Source: Fictibacillus nanhaiensis
GTDB taxonomy: Bacteria > Bacillota > Bacilli > Bacillales > Fictibacillaceae
Reading direction: 5' to 3'
DNA length: 64,000 nucleotides
NCBI GenBank assembly: GCA_017052515.1
Contig: JAFHKR010000039.1
Span: 1,550,001 to 1,614,000 of the forward strand
In this document: one piece after another, positions 42,967 to 51,216 of the stretch
How the letters are laid out: each line of letters opens with the position of its first letter
How positions within the stretch are numbered: position 1 is the stretch's first letter
The notes under the pieces: generated by a model
The model's input: only the letters and a program-made list of their open reading frames with translations
Database searches by the model: none
What the model was told of the DNA's origin: nothing
Program-made: the position numbers and the translations under genes

Positions 42967-45767
42967 TAAACGATACCTCCCACTTTTGATGTTTTATTTT
43001 GTTCTGTCTTATAGAGTTCTGCAGTCTTTTCAGCAATAGAATCCCAGCTGAAAACGGTTCTTGCTGTTTCCTCACCGTTTTTGGCCATTTCTTGGCAGCG
43101 TTCACGATTGCTAAGGATATATTCTACAGCCCATACAATACTGCCTGGATCGTTCGGATATACTTTCAATCCTGTTTTTTCATGATCCACAATTTCTCTT
43201 AACCCACCCGTATCAGAAACAATGGTAAGTTTTCCTGAAGCCATCCCTTCTAAAGCAACAATGCCAAACGGTTCATAATGACTTGGAAAGATGGCAGCGT
43301 CCGCTTTTGCAAACCATTCATTTCTCTCCTCATCACTAACGAATCCTGTAAGATGAACATATTCTTCTAGATTCCTCTGTCTGATCATTTCTTTCAGTTC
43401 ATCCATTAACGGACCTTTTCCAGCAATTACAAACCTGACGTGTTTACCAGAATTTCTTAATAGATCTGCAGCCTCTATAATTGTTTGGAATCCTTTTTCT
43501 TTTACAAGTCTTCCAACTGAAAAAAGAAGAAGTTCATGATCGTTTTTCGTATCCTTTAAAGAGGTACCTTGTTCGAATGTAATCTGTTCTGGATCTATAC
43601 CATTTGGTAGAATCGTGATCTTTTCCTCTGGAATGCTAAAGACCTCTGTACATTCATTTTTCATATAGTCACTGCAGACGATCAGACTGTCTGATCCATC
43701 CATAAGCTCCCATTCTTTCTGATTGATCTCGTATTGAAGAGGTGATGTTATCCCGTTGTTTCTTCCATGTTCTGTTGCATGAATCGTGGTGATCAACGGA
43801 ATGTTCAATTCTTTCTTGATGGCTAGTGCCGAGACAGAAACAAGCCAATCATGAGCATGAATACAATCAAAATCAAACTTACTTGCTAATGCTAAAGCTT
43901 GTTCAGTGATGGCCAAATTCAAACTTCCTGTCCAGTGAAAAAACGATTCGAAATTCGGCTGTTTACCAGCAACACGGTACACATGGACACCATTATTCAC
44001 TTCATGTTCGGGGTATCCCGGAACCGAAGAAGTAATCACATATACTTCTGTTCCTTGCTCGACCAATTTTCTTGAAAGATCGAACACATGCCGTGCTAAC
44101 CCGCCTACTACCATAGGAGGGAACTCCCATGAAAGCATCAATATCTTCTTTTTACCTTTAGCATTTTGTTCGTTATAGTGAGACATCACATACTCATCAT
44201 GTTTATTCTTAAAGTAGTGCCACAGACCGGTTGTAAGCATGAAAGGATATTTGTTTTCATAGTCTGCTATCTCATTTGGATGATACGTTTTATTCTCAAT
44301 CGATCGATTCAGTTCATGAAACCTTTCGATATGTTCTTGAAATCTTGACTTCGCATATTCAGTAGCACTGTTACCTTCTATTATAAAAGCCCAATCAGAA
44401 CTAGCAGCCAGCATCCATTCCCGAACCATCTGATCTGCATATCGTTCCACAACGATGTTTGGTTCGTTATGTGAAAGACGTGCTGCGAGTTGAACCAGCT
44501 TTCTTTCACAGTGATGCAAGTGTCGGTACATCCAAGCGTTGGACTCATTCAGCCATACTTCGCCTGTTTGATTTCTTCCCCATGTTGAAAAGCATGGTCT
44601 TACAGTTTCTAAATCCTGATAATGTCTTGTTAAAAATTCTTGAGGTGTGATCCACGTGATGTTTTGTTCTGTTGAAACGTTCATGGATTGAAGTAAAAAT
44701 TCTGGTCCTTCAAACCACCAGTGTCCAAATAGCTCAGCATCAAACGGCGCAGTTATTAGTTGAGGAGGGTAAGATTGTTCGTTGGTATGTAGATATTCAT
44801 TGATACGGTAACAAAAGTCAGAAGCATGTTCCTTTACTTTATTTATAGCCCAGTCTCTTTGGTACCAGTCTTTGTTCTCTGTTTTTCCTGTTATTCGCCA
44901 GTACTTTAAGCCTGTATCAATTCGAATCCCTTCTGGATGAATGAAGCTCTTTATATAATCGTTCTCTCGCTCATAAGCGACATCTCGATAAAATTCTCGG
45001 TAATCAAAATCCCCTGGATATCCAACAGAAGAATTCCAAATCGTTTCTGAGATGCATTGATTTCGCGGGAACAACGCCACACCATGTGGAGAATACACAG
45101 GAGCTCCAATTCCTTTTGATGGTACAGGCTTACTTCTAAGTAAAGTCTCTTCATCTACGAAAGTGAATCGAATGCCTGCATCAGCTAACGCTTTATCTAC
45201 TCCGGGCGAATAAGCACATTCTGGCAGCCAGAATCCTTTAGGTTTTTCACCAAAAAACTTTTCAAATGCTTGAACACCTGCAAAGATTTGAGCTTTAACG
45301 CCTTGCTCTGTTTGAATATAGGGAAGGAATGCGTGGGTTGCAGAGGAAGTGATGCAATGAACCTTCCCAAGATCCATATAACGTTTATAAGCATCTGTAA
45401 CTTTACAATCAAACTTTTGATAGGTTTCCATAATTCTTTTGTAGCGCTCTTCGTAAAAAGCAATAATCTTTTGTTCTTCCTTATTTGTAGAATGCTTTTT
45501 TTCTTTTTTAACAAGTTTTATCGTAAGGTCTAAATGTTCTAGATAACGTTTTTGAATGACTGGATCGTTTAATAACTCCAACAAAGGAGGTGAAAATGAT
45601 AAGGTCCAAGACAAGTTTTCAGGCTGATCTTCGAGTACCCATAACAACGGGATATATGTCTCAGTGAGTGCCTCAAATACCCATCTTTCCTCTAATCGAT
45701 TTGCTTCTTTATGCCTCACATAAGGAAGGTGAGCGTGCAAGACTAATGAAAAATACCCGTTAGACAT
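42966..45767 (-). CDS. GH57 branching-type enzyme fused to GT4 glycosyltransferase
   Basis: Fusion of 933 residues. Residues 1 to about 520 are a GH57 domain of the 1,4-alpha-glucan branching type: HAHLPYVRH, then GFWLPECAYSPG with the probable nucleophile Glu183, APFDAELFGHWWFEG with the probable acid Asp343, and SSDWAFII. From about 541 a GT4 glycosyltransferase follows: LSWEFPPMVVGGLARHV, HAHDWL, GRLVKEKGF, and the EX7E motif in YEPFGIVALEGMASG (Glu832, Glu840). It thus joins chain elongation and branching in one chain. No signal peptide. AGGAGAG lies seven bases before the ATG, 11 bases after the DUF4912 gene stop. Confidence 0.9.
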   Translation of the reverse strand: MSNGYFSLVLHAHLPYVRHKEANRLEERWVFEALTETYIPLLWVLEDQPENLSWTLSFSPPLLELLNDPVIQKRYLEHLDLTIKLVKKEKKHSTNKEEQKIIAFYEERYKRIMETYQKFDCKVTDAYKRYMDLGKVHCITSSATHAFLPYIQTEQGVKAQIFAGVQAFEKFFGEKPKGFWLPECAYSPGVDKALADAGIRFTFVDEETLLRSKPVPSKGIGAPVYSPHGVALFPRNQCISETIWNSSVGYPGDFDYREFYRDVAYERENDYIKSFIHPEGIRIDTGLKYWRITGKTENKDWYQRDWAINKVKEHASDFCYRINEYLHTNEQSYPPQLITAPFDAELFGHWWFEGPEFLLQSMNVSTEQNITWITPQEFLTRHYQDLETVRPCFSTWGRNQTGEVWLNESNAWMYRHLHHCERKLVQLAARLSHNEPNIVVERYADQMVREWMLAASSDWAFIIEGNSATEYAKSRFQEHIERFHELNRSIENKTYHPNEIADYENKYPFMLTTGLWHYFKNKHDEYVMSHYNEQNAKGKKKILMLSWEFPPMVVGGLARHVFDLSRKLVEQGTEVYVITSSVPGYPEHEVNNGVHVYRVAGKQPNFESFFHWTGSLNLAITEQALALASKFDFDCIHAHDWLVSVSALAIKKELNIPLITTIHATEHGRNNGITSPLQYEINQKEWELMDGSDSLIVCSDYMKNECTEVFSIPEEKITILPNGIDPEQITFEQGTSLKDTKNDHELLLFSVGRLVKEKGFQTIIEAADLLRNSGKHVRFVIAGKGPLMDELKEMIRQRNLEEYVHLTGFVSDEERNEWFAKADAAIFPSHYEPFGIVALEGMASGKLTIVSDTGGLREIVDHEKTGLKVYPNDPGSIVWAVEYILSNRERCQEMAKNGEETARTVFSWDSIAEKTAELYKTEQNKTSKVGGIV

Positions 45768-45778
45768 GTTTTACTCTC

Positions 45779-46426
45779 CTATCTAATTTTTTGATAATAA
45801 GAATAGGTCGAAAAATTTTCAAGCCATTCCGGTTGTTCAACCCTTTGGTGTTTCCATCTGTCGATTTTTTCATCGTGAAGACTATTATATAAAGAAGGGC
45901 TAGTCTCTGCAGGATTTGATCGTAATAGAGTAAAAAAACTGCCATCGAACGTACGCGTACCAATATCAACGACATACGTTCGCCCAGGTTCTAAAAATTG
46001 CAGGAACCAGTTGTTTGTCATCGGCGGAAGCTCTACTTCAAACGTCCGATGAGCATTATGTCCATAGAAATCAATATCCGTAACGTCATAGATCTTTAAT
46101 ATCGATGGAAGGTCTTCCCATTTCGTGCGAAAGTGATGTTCTGCCATCTGCTTTGTTGATTCTGAAAAACTCCAATAAGCATACAAACTATCTTGGCTCC
46201 TTGGCATTAAATGAACAGTAGCCTCTTCATATTCGAAAGGCATCGACCACTTCTCTACTTTAAGAACCTGTTGAGATGAAAGTTCTTGAGTCGTTGGTGC
46301 TTGTTGCTGCCGGTATTTATTCCAGCGATACTGAACCTTTCCTAAAGACATGTTCATTCTTTGTGCGATCTCTTGAAGAGTTAACCCATTCTCCTTTAAT
46401 TTCACAATATCTTCGATCAAGTTCAT
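45779..46426 (-). CDS. DUF4912 protein with N-terminal HTH
   Basis: Protein of about 215 residues. Residues 1-42 look like a helix-turn-helix of the sigma-region-4/RsbR type (LTLQEIAQRMNMSLGKVQYRWNKY). Residues about 60-200 form the DUF4912 domain with YAYWSFSE, DVTDIDFYG, RTFEVELPP, WFLQFLEPGRTYVVDIG and LLRSNPAETS, a probable beta-sandwich. It may bind DNA through the HTH and ligand or polymer through the other domain; this is inference. First gene of the four-gene unit. The start can be ATG 46426 (AGGA seven bases before) or the GTG at 46429. Confidence 0.83.
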   Translation of the reverse strand: MNLIEDIVKLKENGLTLQEIAQRMNMSLGKVQYRWNKYRQQQAPTTQELSSQQVLKVEKWSMPFEYEEATVHLMPRSQDSLYAYWSFSESTKQMAEHHFRTKWEDLPSILKIYDVTDIDFYGHNAHRTFEVELPPMTNNWFLQFLEPGRTYVVDIGTRTFDGSFFTLLRSNPAETSPSLYNSLHDEKIDRWKHQRVEQPEWLENFSTYSYYQKIR

Positions 46427-46429
46427 CAC

Positions 46430-46793
46430 CTCATCCTAATCAATTATTCTAATAAACGTTTATTAATACCATATTTTTTATAATCGTATCACTGGACATT
46501 TTTATATACAATGTGTCAAAAAAGTCGAAAAATGACGCTTCCTTATCCCACTTGAGATTTCCGTATATGTAAAGTTTTTGTAACCGGTTAATCTCTCAGA
46601 TTATTCTGTCAAATTGACAAAGTAAGACAAAAACCGTCGCTTTTATTACATTCTTTCCTGCTTTTTATTGGAGAGAAATGAGAAAATAGTCGAATTGTAG
46701 TAATTTGTGTAAACTTTTGCGAAAAAGCCTATACCACAGCAAAATACTATGTTATAAAAGTAAAGGGTATAGCTTTATATTAGGGAGGATATT
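46430..46793. other. Intergenic region with divergent promoters
   Basis: This 364-bp A/T-rich region separates the DUF4912 unit from the plus-strand pair that follows. It holds two palindromes, TAATAAACGTTTATTA (46450-46465) and TGTCAAATTGACA (46607-46619), and TTATAA-type -10 candidates toward 46794. I see no ORF with a ribosome site. Confidence 0.6.
46450..46465. promoter_or_regulatory. Perfect 16-bp palindrome, candidate operator
   Basis: TAATAAACGTTTATTA is a perfect inverted repeat with a central CG, 24 bases before the DUF4912 ATG. The core AAACGTTT resembles LacI-family operators (CcpA sites share it), although the outer TG/CA of a cre site is missing. It could be the operator of the glucan unit, acted on by a LacI-type factor or by the HTH of the DUF4912 protein. 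Confidence 0.5.
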
Positions 46794-46985
46794 ATGGAGT
46801 TTGCTATTTTTGGATTGTTACTAGTAGGTGTTATTCTTTTGATTCTTTCCTTTAGAAAAAATAAGGAAGCTTCAGTTGAAACACAGCTCGAGAACTTTAC
46901 TATTCAGTTAATGAAAGAAATCTATCAAATAAAGAAGAAACTAAAAGTTCTTGAAGATGAAATGATGATTAATGATAAGAACTAA
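46794..46985 (+). CDS. Small membrane protein with coiled coil
   Basis: Protein of 63 residues: one N-terminal transmembrane helix (about 3-19) and a charged helix of about 40 residues (VETQLENFTIQLMKEIYQIKKKL) that may form a coiled coil. GGGAGG lies eight bases before the ATG. The next gene follows after 19 bases. Function unknown; in B. subtilis two small genes of similar size and kind (yqzD, yqzC) lie near the pst genes, but I cannot confirm homology. Confidence 0.75.
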   Translation: MEFAIFGLLLVGVILLILSFRKNKEASVETQLENFTIQLMKEIYQIKKKLKVLEDEMMINDKN

Positions 46986-47004
46986 TTTGTGAGGGGTAAT
47001 GAGT

Positions 47005-47472
47005 ATGACAAGCAAAAACCTTCGCGGATTTTCAGCAGGTATTATCCTTTCAACAGGAATTTTGGCTGGTTTTTATTATACAGCCGATACTGATAAAACT
47101 TCTGTACTAACAGATGAATCGGTAGCTGAATATCTTTCTGAAAAAGGCGAGTTAGCAATTTCAGAGGAAGAGTATACTTCACTTAAAGACACGGATGATA
47201 AAGTTGCTGCTCCGGTTGCAAAAGAAGAACCTAAAGCTGTTCCTCCAAAAGAGGAAGAAAAAGTGTATCAGATGACTTTAACGATTACTCAAGGAATGAG
47301 TACTGGAGAAGTATGTGATCTTCTGCAAAAAGAGAACATCATTAAAAATAGCGATGAATTCTTAAAATATCTTCGCTCGAACAACTTAGAAGGCGCAGTT
47401 AGAGCTGAATCGCATCAAGTTAACAGCAAGATGAGTTTTGACGAGATCGCAAAAGAAATAACAAGTTCATAA
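47005..47472 (+). CDS. Membrane-anchored MltG/YceG-like domain protein
   Basis: Protein of 155 residues with an N-terminal transmembrane helix (about 8-26), a flexible Lys/Glu/Pro-rich linker (about 60-85) and a C-terminal domain that looks like the LysM-like N-terminal domain of MltG/YceG: ITQGMSTGEVCDLLQKENIIKNSDEFLKYL, then SKMSFDEIAKEI. The catalytic part of MltG is missing, so it is not a transglycosylase by itself. I use the ATG at 47005 because GAGGGG lies eight bases upstream. Forms an operon with the preceding small gene. Confidence 0.78.
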   Translation: MTSKNLRGFSAGIILSTGILAGFYYTADTDKTSVLTDESVAEYLSEKGELAISEEEYTSLKDTDDKVAAPVAKEEPKAVPPKEEEKVYQMTLTITQGMSTGEVCDLLQKENIIKNSDEFLKYLRSNNLEGAVRAESHQVNSKMSFDEIAKEITSS

Positions 47473-47489
47473 TTCTACATAATAAAATA

Positions 47490-47690
47490 AAGGCTGTTTT
47501 CGTAAACTTTGTTGCTTTTGAAAGTGTTGATTTCCGTTCCAGGCTGCTCGCTTTCCACGGGGCAGGCGGTGAGCCACATTCGTACGTTTCACTCTTAAGT
47601 GTCTCACCTGCCCGCCTGTCCCGTAAGAGTCTCGCACCTTCCACTACAATCAATTGTCAAAGGTGATAAGGAGTTCAAAGCAACAATCTT
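47490..47690 (+). repeat. Dispersed fold-back repeat, copy 1
   Basis: A 200-bp GC-richer element. Its ends form an inverted repeat (TTGTTGCTTTTGAA at 47509-47522 with TTCAAAGCAACAA at 47674-47686), and the centre holds further opposed segments (GGGGCAGGCGGTGAG against CTCACCTGCCCGCCTGTCCC). The core is about 85 percent identical, by eye, to the reversed segment at 63752-63925. There is no ORF, so it looks like a MITE or a structured non-coding element. Confidence 0.8.
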
Positions 47691-47711
47691 TTAGTAGAAA
47701 AGAGCGATAAT

Positions 47712-47756
47712 AAAAGAAGCGACCACTGAAATAATCAGTGCTCGCTTCTTTTGTTT
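47712..47756. terminator. Terminator of phoU
   Basis: A long stem (AAAAGAAGCGACCACTGA with TCAGTGCTCGCTTCTTTT, about 47712-47729 and 47735-47752) reaches the phoU stop and has T runs on both sides. Confidence 0.88.
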
Positions 47757-47758
47757 GT

Positions 47759-48418
47759 TTAATCGTTTAAACCATATCTCTTCCCTTTTACAAGAAAGAT
47801 GATGCTTTCTGCAATGTTCGTTGCGTGGTCCGCTGTACGCTCGATATATCTGCATACAAACAGGAGCTGACTAATCTGAGAAAGATGTTCAGGATTTTTA
47901 GTCATGAGCTCTAATAGCTCTTTTATAATCTTTCCGTATGTTTCATCTACTTCATCATCTAGTTCTGCTAATTGCTTCGCTAGGGCAACATCTTCTTCTA
48001 CATATGCTTTAGTAGCAGTTGTAAGCATAGAGATCGCATGATGTGCCATCTTAGGGAGCTCTTCTAGTGGCTTAATAAGCTCTTGCTTTCCAATCCGTAT
48101 CGTTGACTTTGCTATATTAACCGCAAAGTCAGCCATTCGTTCAATATCGGACGAAATTTTGATCGCAGCAATAATTCGTCTAAGATCAGATGCTACAGGG
48201 GCTTGTTTAGCGATTAAGAGAATGGCCATGTCGTTGATTTCATCTTCAAGGACATTGATACGATTATCATTTTCAATAATCTGTAAGGCTTTATCGAGAT
48301 CTTGATTCTTTAATGCTTCGACAGAGAGCTCTAATGCTTCCTCTGCCAATTTAGAAATCTGAACGATCGCTTGTTTCATCTCTTCTAACTGAAGCTGAAA
48401 ATTTTCACGAACAACCAT
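47759..48418 (-). CDS. phoU: Phosphate uptake regulator PhoU
   Basis: All-helical protein of 219 residues with two PhoU repeats, each with the metal motif (E/D)xxxD: DIERMADFAVNIAKS and YIERTADHATNIAES. It links the Pst transporter to PhoR and restrains uptake and signalling. It lies 24 bases after pstB. B. subtilis lacks phoU in its pst operon and has two pstB genes there, so this operon is of the other common type. AGGAGTG lies before the ATG. Confidence 0.96.
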   Translation of the reverse strand: MVVRENFQLQLEEMKQAIVQISKLAEEALELSVEALKNQDLDKALQIIENDNRINVLEDEINDMAILLIAKQAPVASDLRRIIAAIKISSDIERMADFAVNIAKSTIRIGKQELIKPLEELPKMAHHAISMLTTATKAYVEEDVALAKQLAELDDEVDETYGKIIKELLELMTKNPEHLSQISQLLFVCRYIERTADHATNIAESIIFLVKGKRYGLND

Positions 48419-48442
48419 TTATCTCACTCCTATTTTCTTTGT

Positions 48443-49252
48443 TTAACCAAATCGTCCTGTAATATAATCTTCTGTTCGCTTATCTGATGGATTCGAGAAC
48501 AGTGTGCTTGTATCTGTATATTCCACAACTTCTCCATTTAAGAAGAATGCCGTGCGATCTGAAATACGAGCAGCTTGTTGCATATTATGTGTCACGATAA
48601 CGATGCTATAGTCTTTCTTAAGTTCTTGCACCAGTTCTTCAACTTTTAAAGTTGAAATCGGGTCTAAAGCAGAAGTAGGTTCATCCATAAGAATGACATC
48701 TGGTTCGATCGCCAAACATCTTGCAATACATAAACGCTGCTGTTGTCCACCAGATAAGCCGTAGGCATTCTCATGAAGTCGGTCTTTCACTTCGTCCCAG
48801 ATTGCTGCACCTCTTAAGCTTTTCTCTACTACTTCATCTAAGACTTTTTTGTTCTTGATCCCATGAATACGAGGGCCGTAAGCTACATTCTCATAAATAG
48901 ACTTAGGAAACGGATTTGGTTTTTGAAACACCATACCAACTTGTGTACGAAGTTCTTCCACACCGTATTTGGGATCAAAAATATTCTTTTCTCGATACAC
49001 AATTTCCCCAGACATACGAACGATTGGAACCATTTCTACCATTCTGTTTAACGTTTTAATAAACGTTGATTTACCGCAACCTGATGGTCCGATGATTGCC
49101 GTAACCTGCTTTTCTGGAATATCAAATTTAATATCTTTTAAGGCATGATCTTGTCCATACCATAAGTTTAGATTATTAATCTTAAAAACAGGTGTAAAAT
49201 CCTTTTCTTTCTCATTTTTTTGAACCATTTGTTTGTTGATTGTAATATCCAT
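48443..49252 (-). CDS. pstB: Phosphate ABC transporter ATPase
   Basis: ATP-binding subunit of the high-affinity phosphate importer (269 residues). Walker [11 protein letters not shown], signature [16 protein letters not shown] and Walker [14 protein letters not shown] are intact. An N-terminal extension of about 20 residues precedes the usual start of the domain. Located 22 bases after pstA. Only one pstB is present. Confidence 0.97.
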   Translation of the reverse strand: MDITINKQMVQKNEKEKDFTPVFKINNLNLWYGQDHALKDIKFDIPEKQVTAIIGPSGCGKSTFIKTLNRMVEMVPIVRMSGEIVYREKNIFDPKYGVEELRTQVGMVFQKPNPFPKSIYENVAYGPRIHGIKNKKVLDEVVEKSLRGAAIWDEVKDRLHENAYGLSGGQQQRLCIARCLAIEPDVILMDEPTSALDPISTLKVEELVQELKKDYSIVIVTHNMQQAARISDRTAFFLNGEVVEYTDTSTLFSNPSDKRTEDYITGRFG

Positions 49253-49274
49253 TCTCTCGTCCTCCTACTCTCTA

Positions 49275-50153
49275 TTAGAAGCGTTTATGAAACTTATTTC
49301 GGATTAATACTGCGATTGAATTCATGATCAGCAAGATAATTAATAAAATGATAATCCCACTTGCTGCAATCATATGAAACTCTTCTTGCGGTCTACTCGT
49401 CCAGTTGTAAAGCTGAATCGGTAATACAGTGAACTGCGAGAAAATGTTTTCTGGAACAAATGCTACATACGCCAATGCACCTAATACTAATAGTGGTGCA
49501 GTCTCACCTACAGCACGTGATAAAGCAAGTATCGTTCCTGTTAAGATTCCAGGAAGCGCTGCAGGAAACACGATTCTTCTGATCGTCTGCCATTTTGTAG
49601 CTCCCATTCCGAAAGAGGCTTCTCGAATTTCTCTTGGCACCGTTCGGATTGCCTCTTGTGAAGCGACTACGATAACAGGAAGGATTAATAGACTCATCGT
49701 CAGACCACCTGCCAGTACGCTTGATCCTAATCCAAGTAGACGAACGAAGATCGTTAGACCTAAAAGTCCGAATACGATCGATGGAACGCCAGCTAAATTC
49801 GAGATATTAATTTGTACGAACTTTGTAAATGCATTCTTTTTCGCATATTCTTCTAAATAGATCGCGGTTCCAACACCAAGTATGAATGAAACCGGTGCAG
49901 TGACAGCCATCACCCAAATGGTACCGAGTAGCGCAGCCCATATACCTGCACGTTCAGGCATTCGAGATGCAAAATTTGTAATGAAGTCTAAACTTAAATA
50001 AGGTAAACCTTCTGATAATATTCGGTAGATCAAAACTCCTAGTACGAGTAAGGAAAACAATGTTGCAAGAATAAATAGGAACTTAGCAACACCGTTCGCT
50101 GCTAATCGGGTACCCATTCTTTTTTTAACAGATTCTTTATTGATTAATGCCAT
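49275..50153 (-). CDS. pstA: Phosphate ABC transporter permease PstA
   Basis: Inner-membrane permease of 292 residues with six hydrophobic helices. The EAA-type loop REASFGMGATKWQTIRRIVFPAALPGI contacts PstB. The ATG overlaps the pstC stop by one base (TAATG). Confidence 0.96.
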   Translation of the reverse strand: MALINKESVKKRMGTRLAANGVAKFLFILATLFSLLVLGVLIYRILSEGLPYLSLDFITNFASRMPERAGIWAALLGTIWVMAVTAPVSFILGVGTAIYLEEYAKKNAFTKFVQINISNLAGVPSIVFGLLGLTIFVRLLGLGSSVLAGGLTMSLLILPVIVVASQEAIRTVPREIREASFGMGATKWQTIRRIVFPAALPGILTGTILALSRAVGETAPLLVLGALAYVAFVPENIFSQFTVLPIQLYNWTSRPQEEFHMIAASGIIILLIILLIMNSIAVLIRNKFHKRF

Positions 50154-51109
50154 TAATATTCCTCCCTAAACTTGCGGGAAATGAATTGAGCAAGTAAATT
50201 CATGATTAATGTGAATACGAACAAAGTCATACCTACAGCATATATACTGTAATAGATCGTAGTACCATAGCCCGTGTCACCTTGGCTGACCTGAACGATA
50301 TAAGCTGTCATCGTTTGGATAGACTCTGTTAAATTGATATCTGCAGTTGGTCTAGAACCACCTGCAATGGTAACGATCATCGTTTCACCGATTGCTCTGG
50401 ATATTCCTAGTACGAAAGATGCAATCACTCCTGAGAGTGCTGCTGGAAGTACTACTTTCATCGCTACTTCAAAACGTGTTGCACCGAGAGCCAATGCACC
50501 TTCTCTCATAGAGTTTGGTACGGCATTCATCGCATCTTCAGATAATGAAGCGATCATCGGAATGATCATGATCCCTACTACGATCCCGGGACTTAGTGCG
50601 TTAAAGATTGAAATTCCGCCCGGGATTATTTTATCTAATAAAGGTGTAACGAACGTGAGTGCAAAGAATCCATAAACAATCGTAGGAATCCCAGCTAACA
50701 CTTCTAAGATCGGCTTAATTACTTTTCTCGTTTTTGCAGATGCATATTCACTTAAATAGATAGCAGCAGCTAGACCGATTGGAATCGCTACAACCATCGC
50801 AATAGCAGTAACAGTCAATGTACCCATGATAAGAGCAATAATCCCAAAGTCTGCATGTTTGTCAGCTGCAAAAGGGAACCATCTTGTGTTCGTGAAAAAT
50901 TCAACTATTGAGATTCGATTAAAAAAAGTAAAAGTTTCTGTTAACAATGTAAAGACAATACCTATTGTTGTAAAGATAGATATGATTGCACAGATTAAAA
51001 AGAGTTTTGGAACTACCTTTTCCATTACCGCCGATTGACTTCTTGAAGACTTATTCTCCTGAATCATAGAGCGGATTGATTTTTGGTTTGATTTATCTCT
51101 GGACACCAA
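50153..51109 (-). CDS. pstC: Phosphate ABC transporter permease PstC
   Basis: Permease of 318 residues, partner of PstA. Six helices are visible, with the EAA loop REGALALGATRFEVAMKVVLPAALSG. The start may be TTG 51109 or GTG 51106; AGGAGG lies five to eight bases upstream. A hairpin between pstS and pstC is likely to lower its expression compared with PstS. Confidence 0.95.
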   Translation of the reverse strand: MVSRDKSNQKSIRSMIQENKSSRSQSAVMEKVVPKLFLICAIISIFTTIGIVFTLLTETFTFFNRISIVEFFTNTRWFPFAADKHADFGIIALIMGTLTVTAIAMVVAIPIGLAAAIYLSEYASAKTRKVIKPILEVLAGIPTIVYGFFALTFVTPLLDKIIPGGISIFNALSPGIVVGIMIIPMIASLSEDAMNAVPNSMREGALALGATRFEVAMKVVLPAALSGVIASFVLGISRAIGETMIVTIAGGSRPTADINLTESIQTMTAYIVQVSQGDTGYGTTIYYSIYAVGMTLFVFTLIMNLLAQFISRKFREEY

Positions 51110-51141
51110 TAAGACCTCCTATAATTCGACAATACTAAACA

Positions 51142-51180
51142 GGTGAAAAGGTGAGGAGCTTTCCCACTCCTCACCCTGTT
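51142..51180 (-). terminator. Attenuator-like hairpin between pstS and pstC
   Basis: A perfect 9-bp stem GGTGAGGAG / CTCCTCACC (51150-51158 with 51167-51175) is followed on the minus strand by only four T. Such partial terminators after a binding protein gene give more of the binding protein than of the permeases. Confidence 0.7.
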
Positions 51181-51216
51181 ATATGATTCTTATTCCTTTA
51201 CTTCAATAAAGGACAA

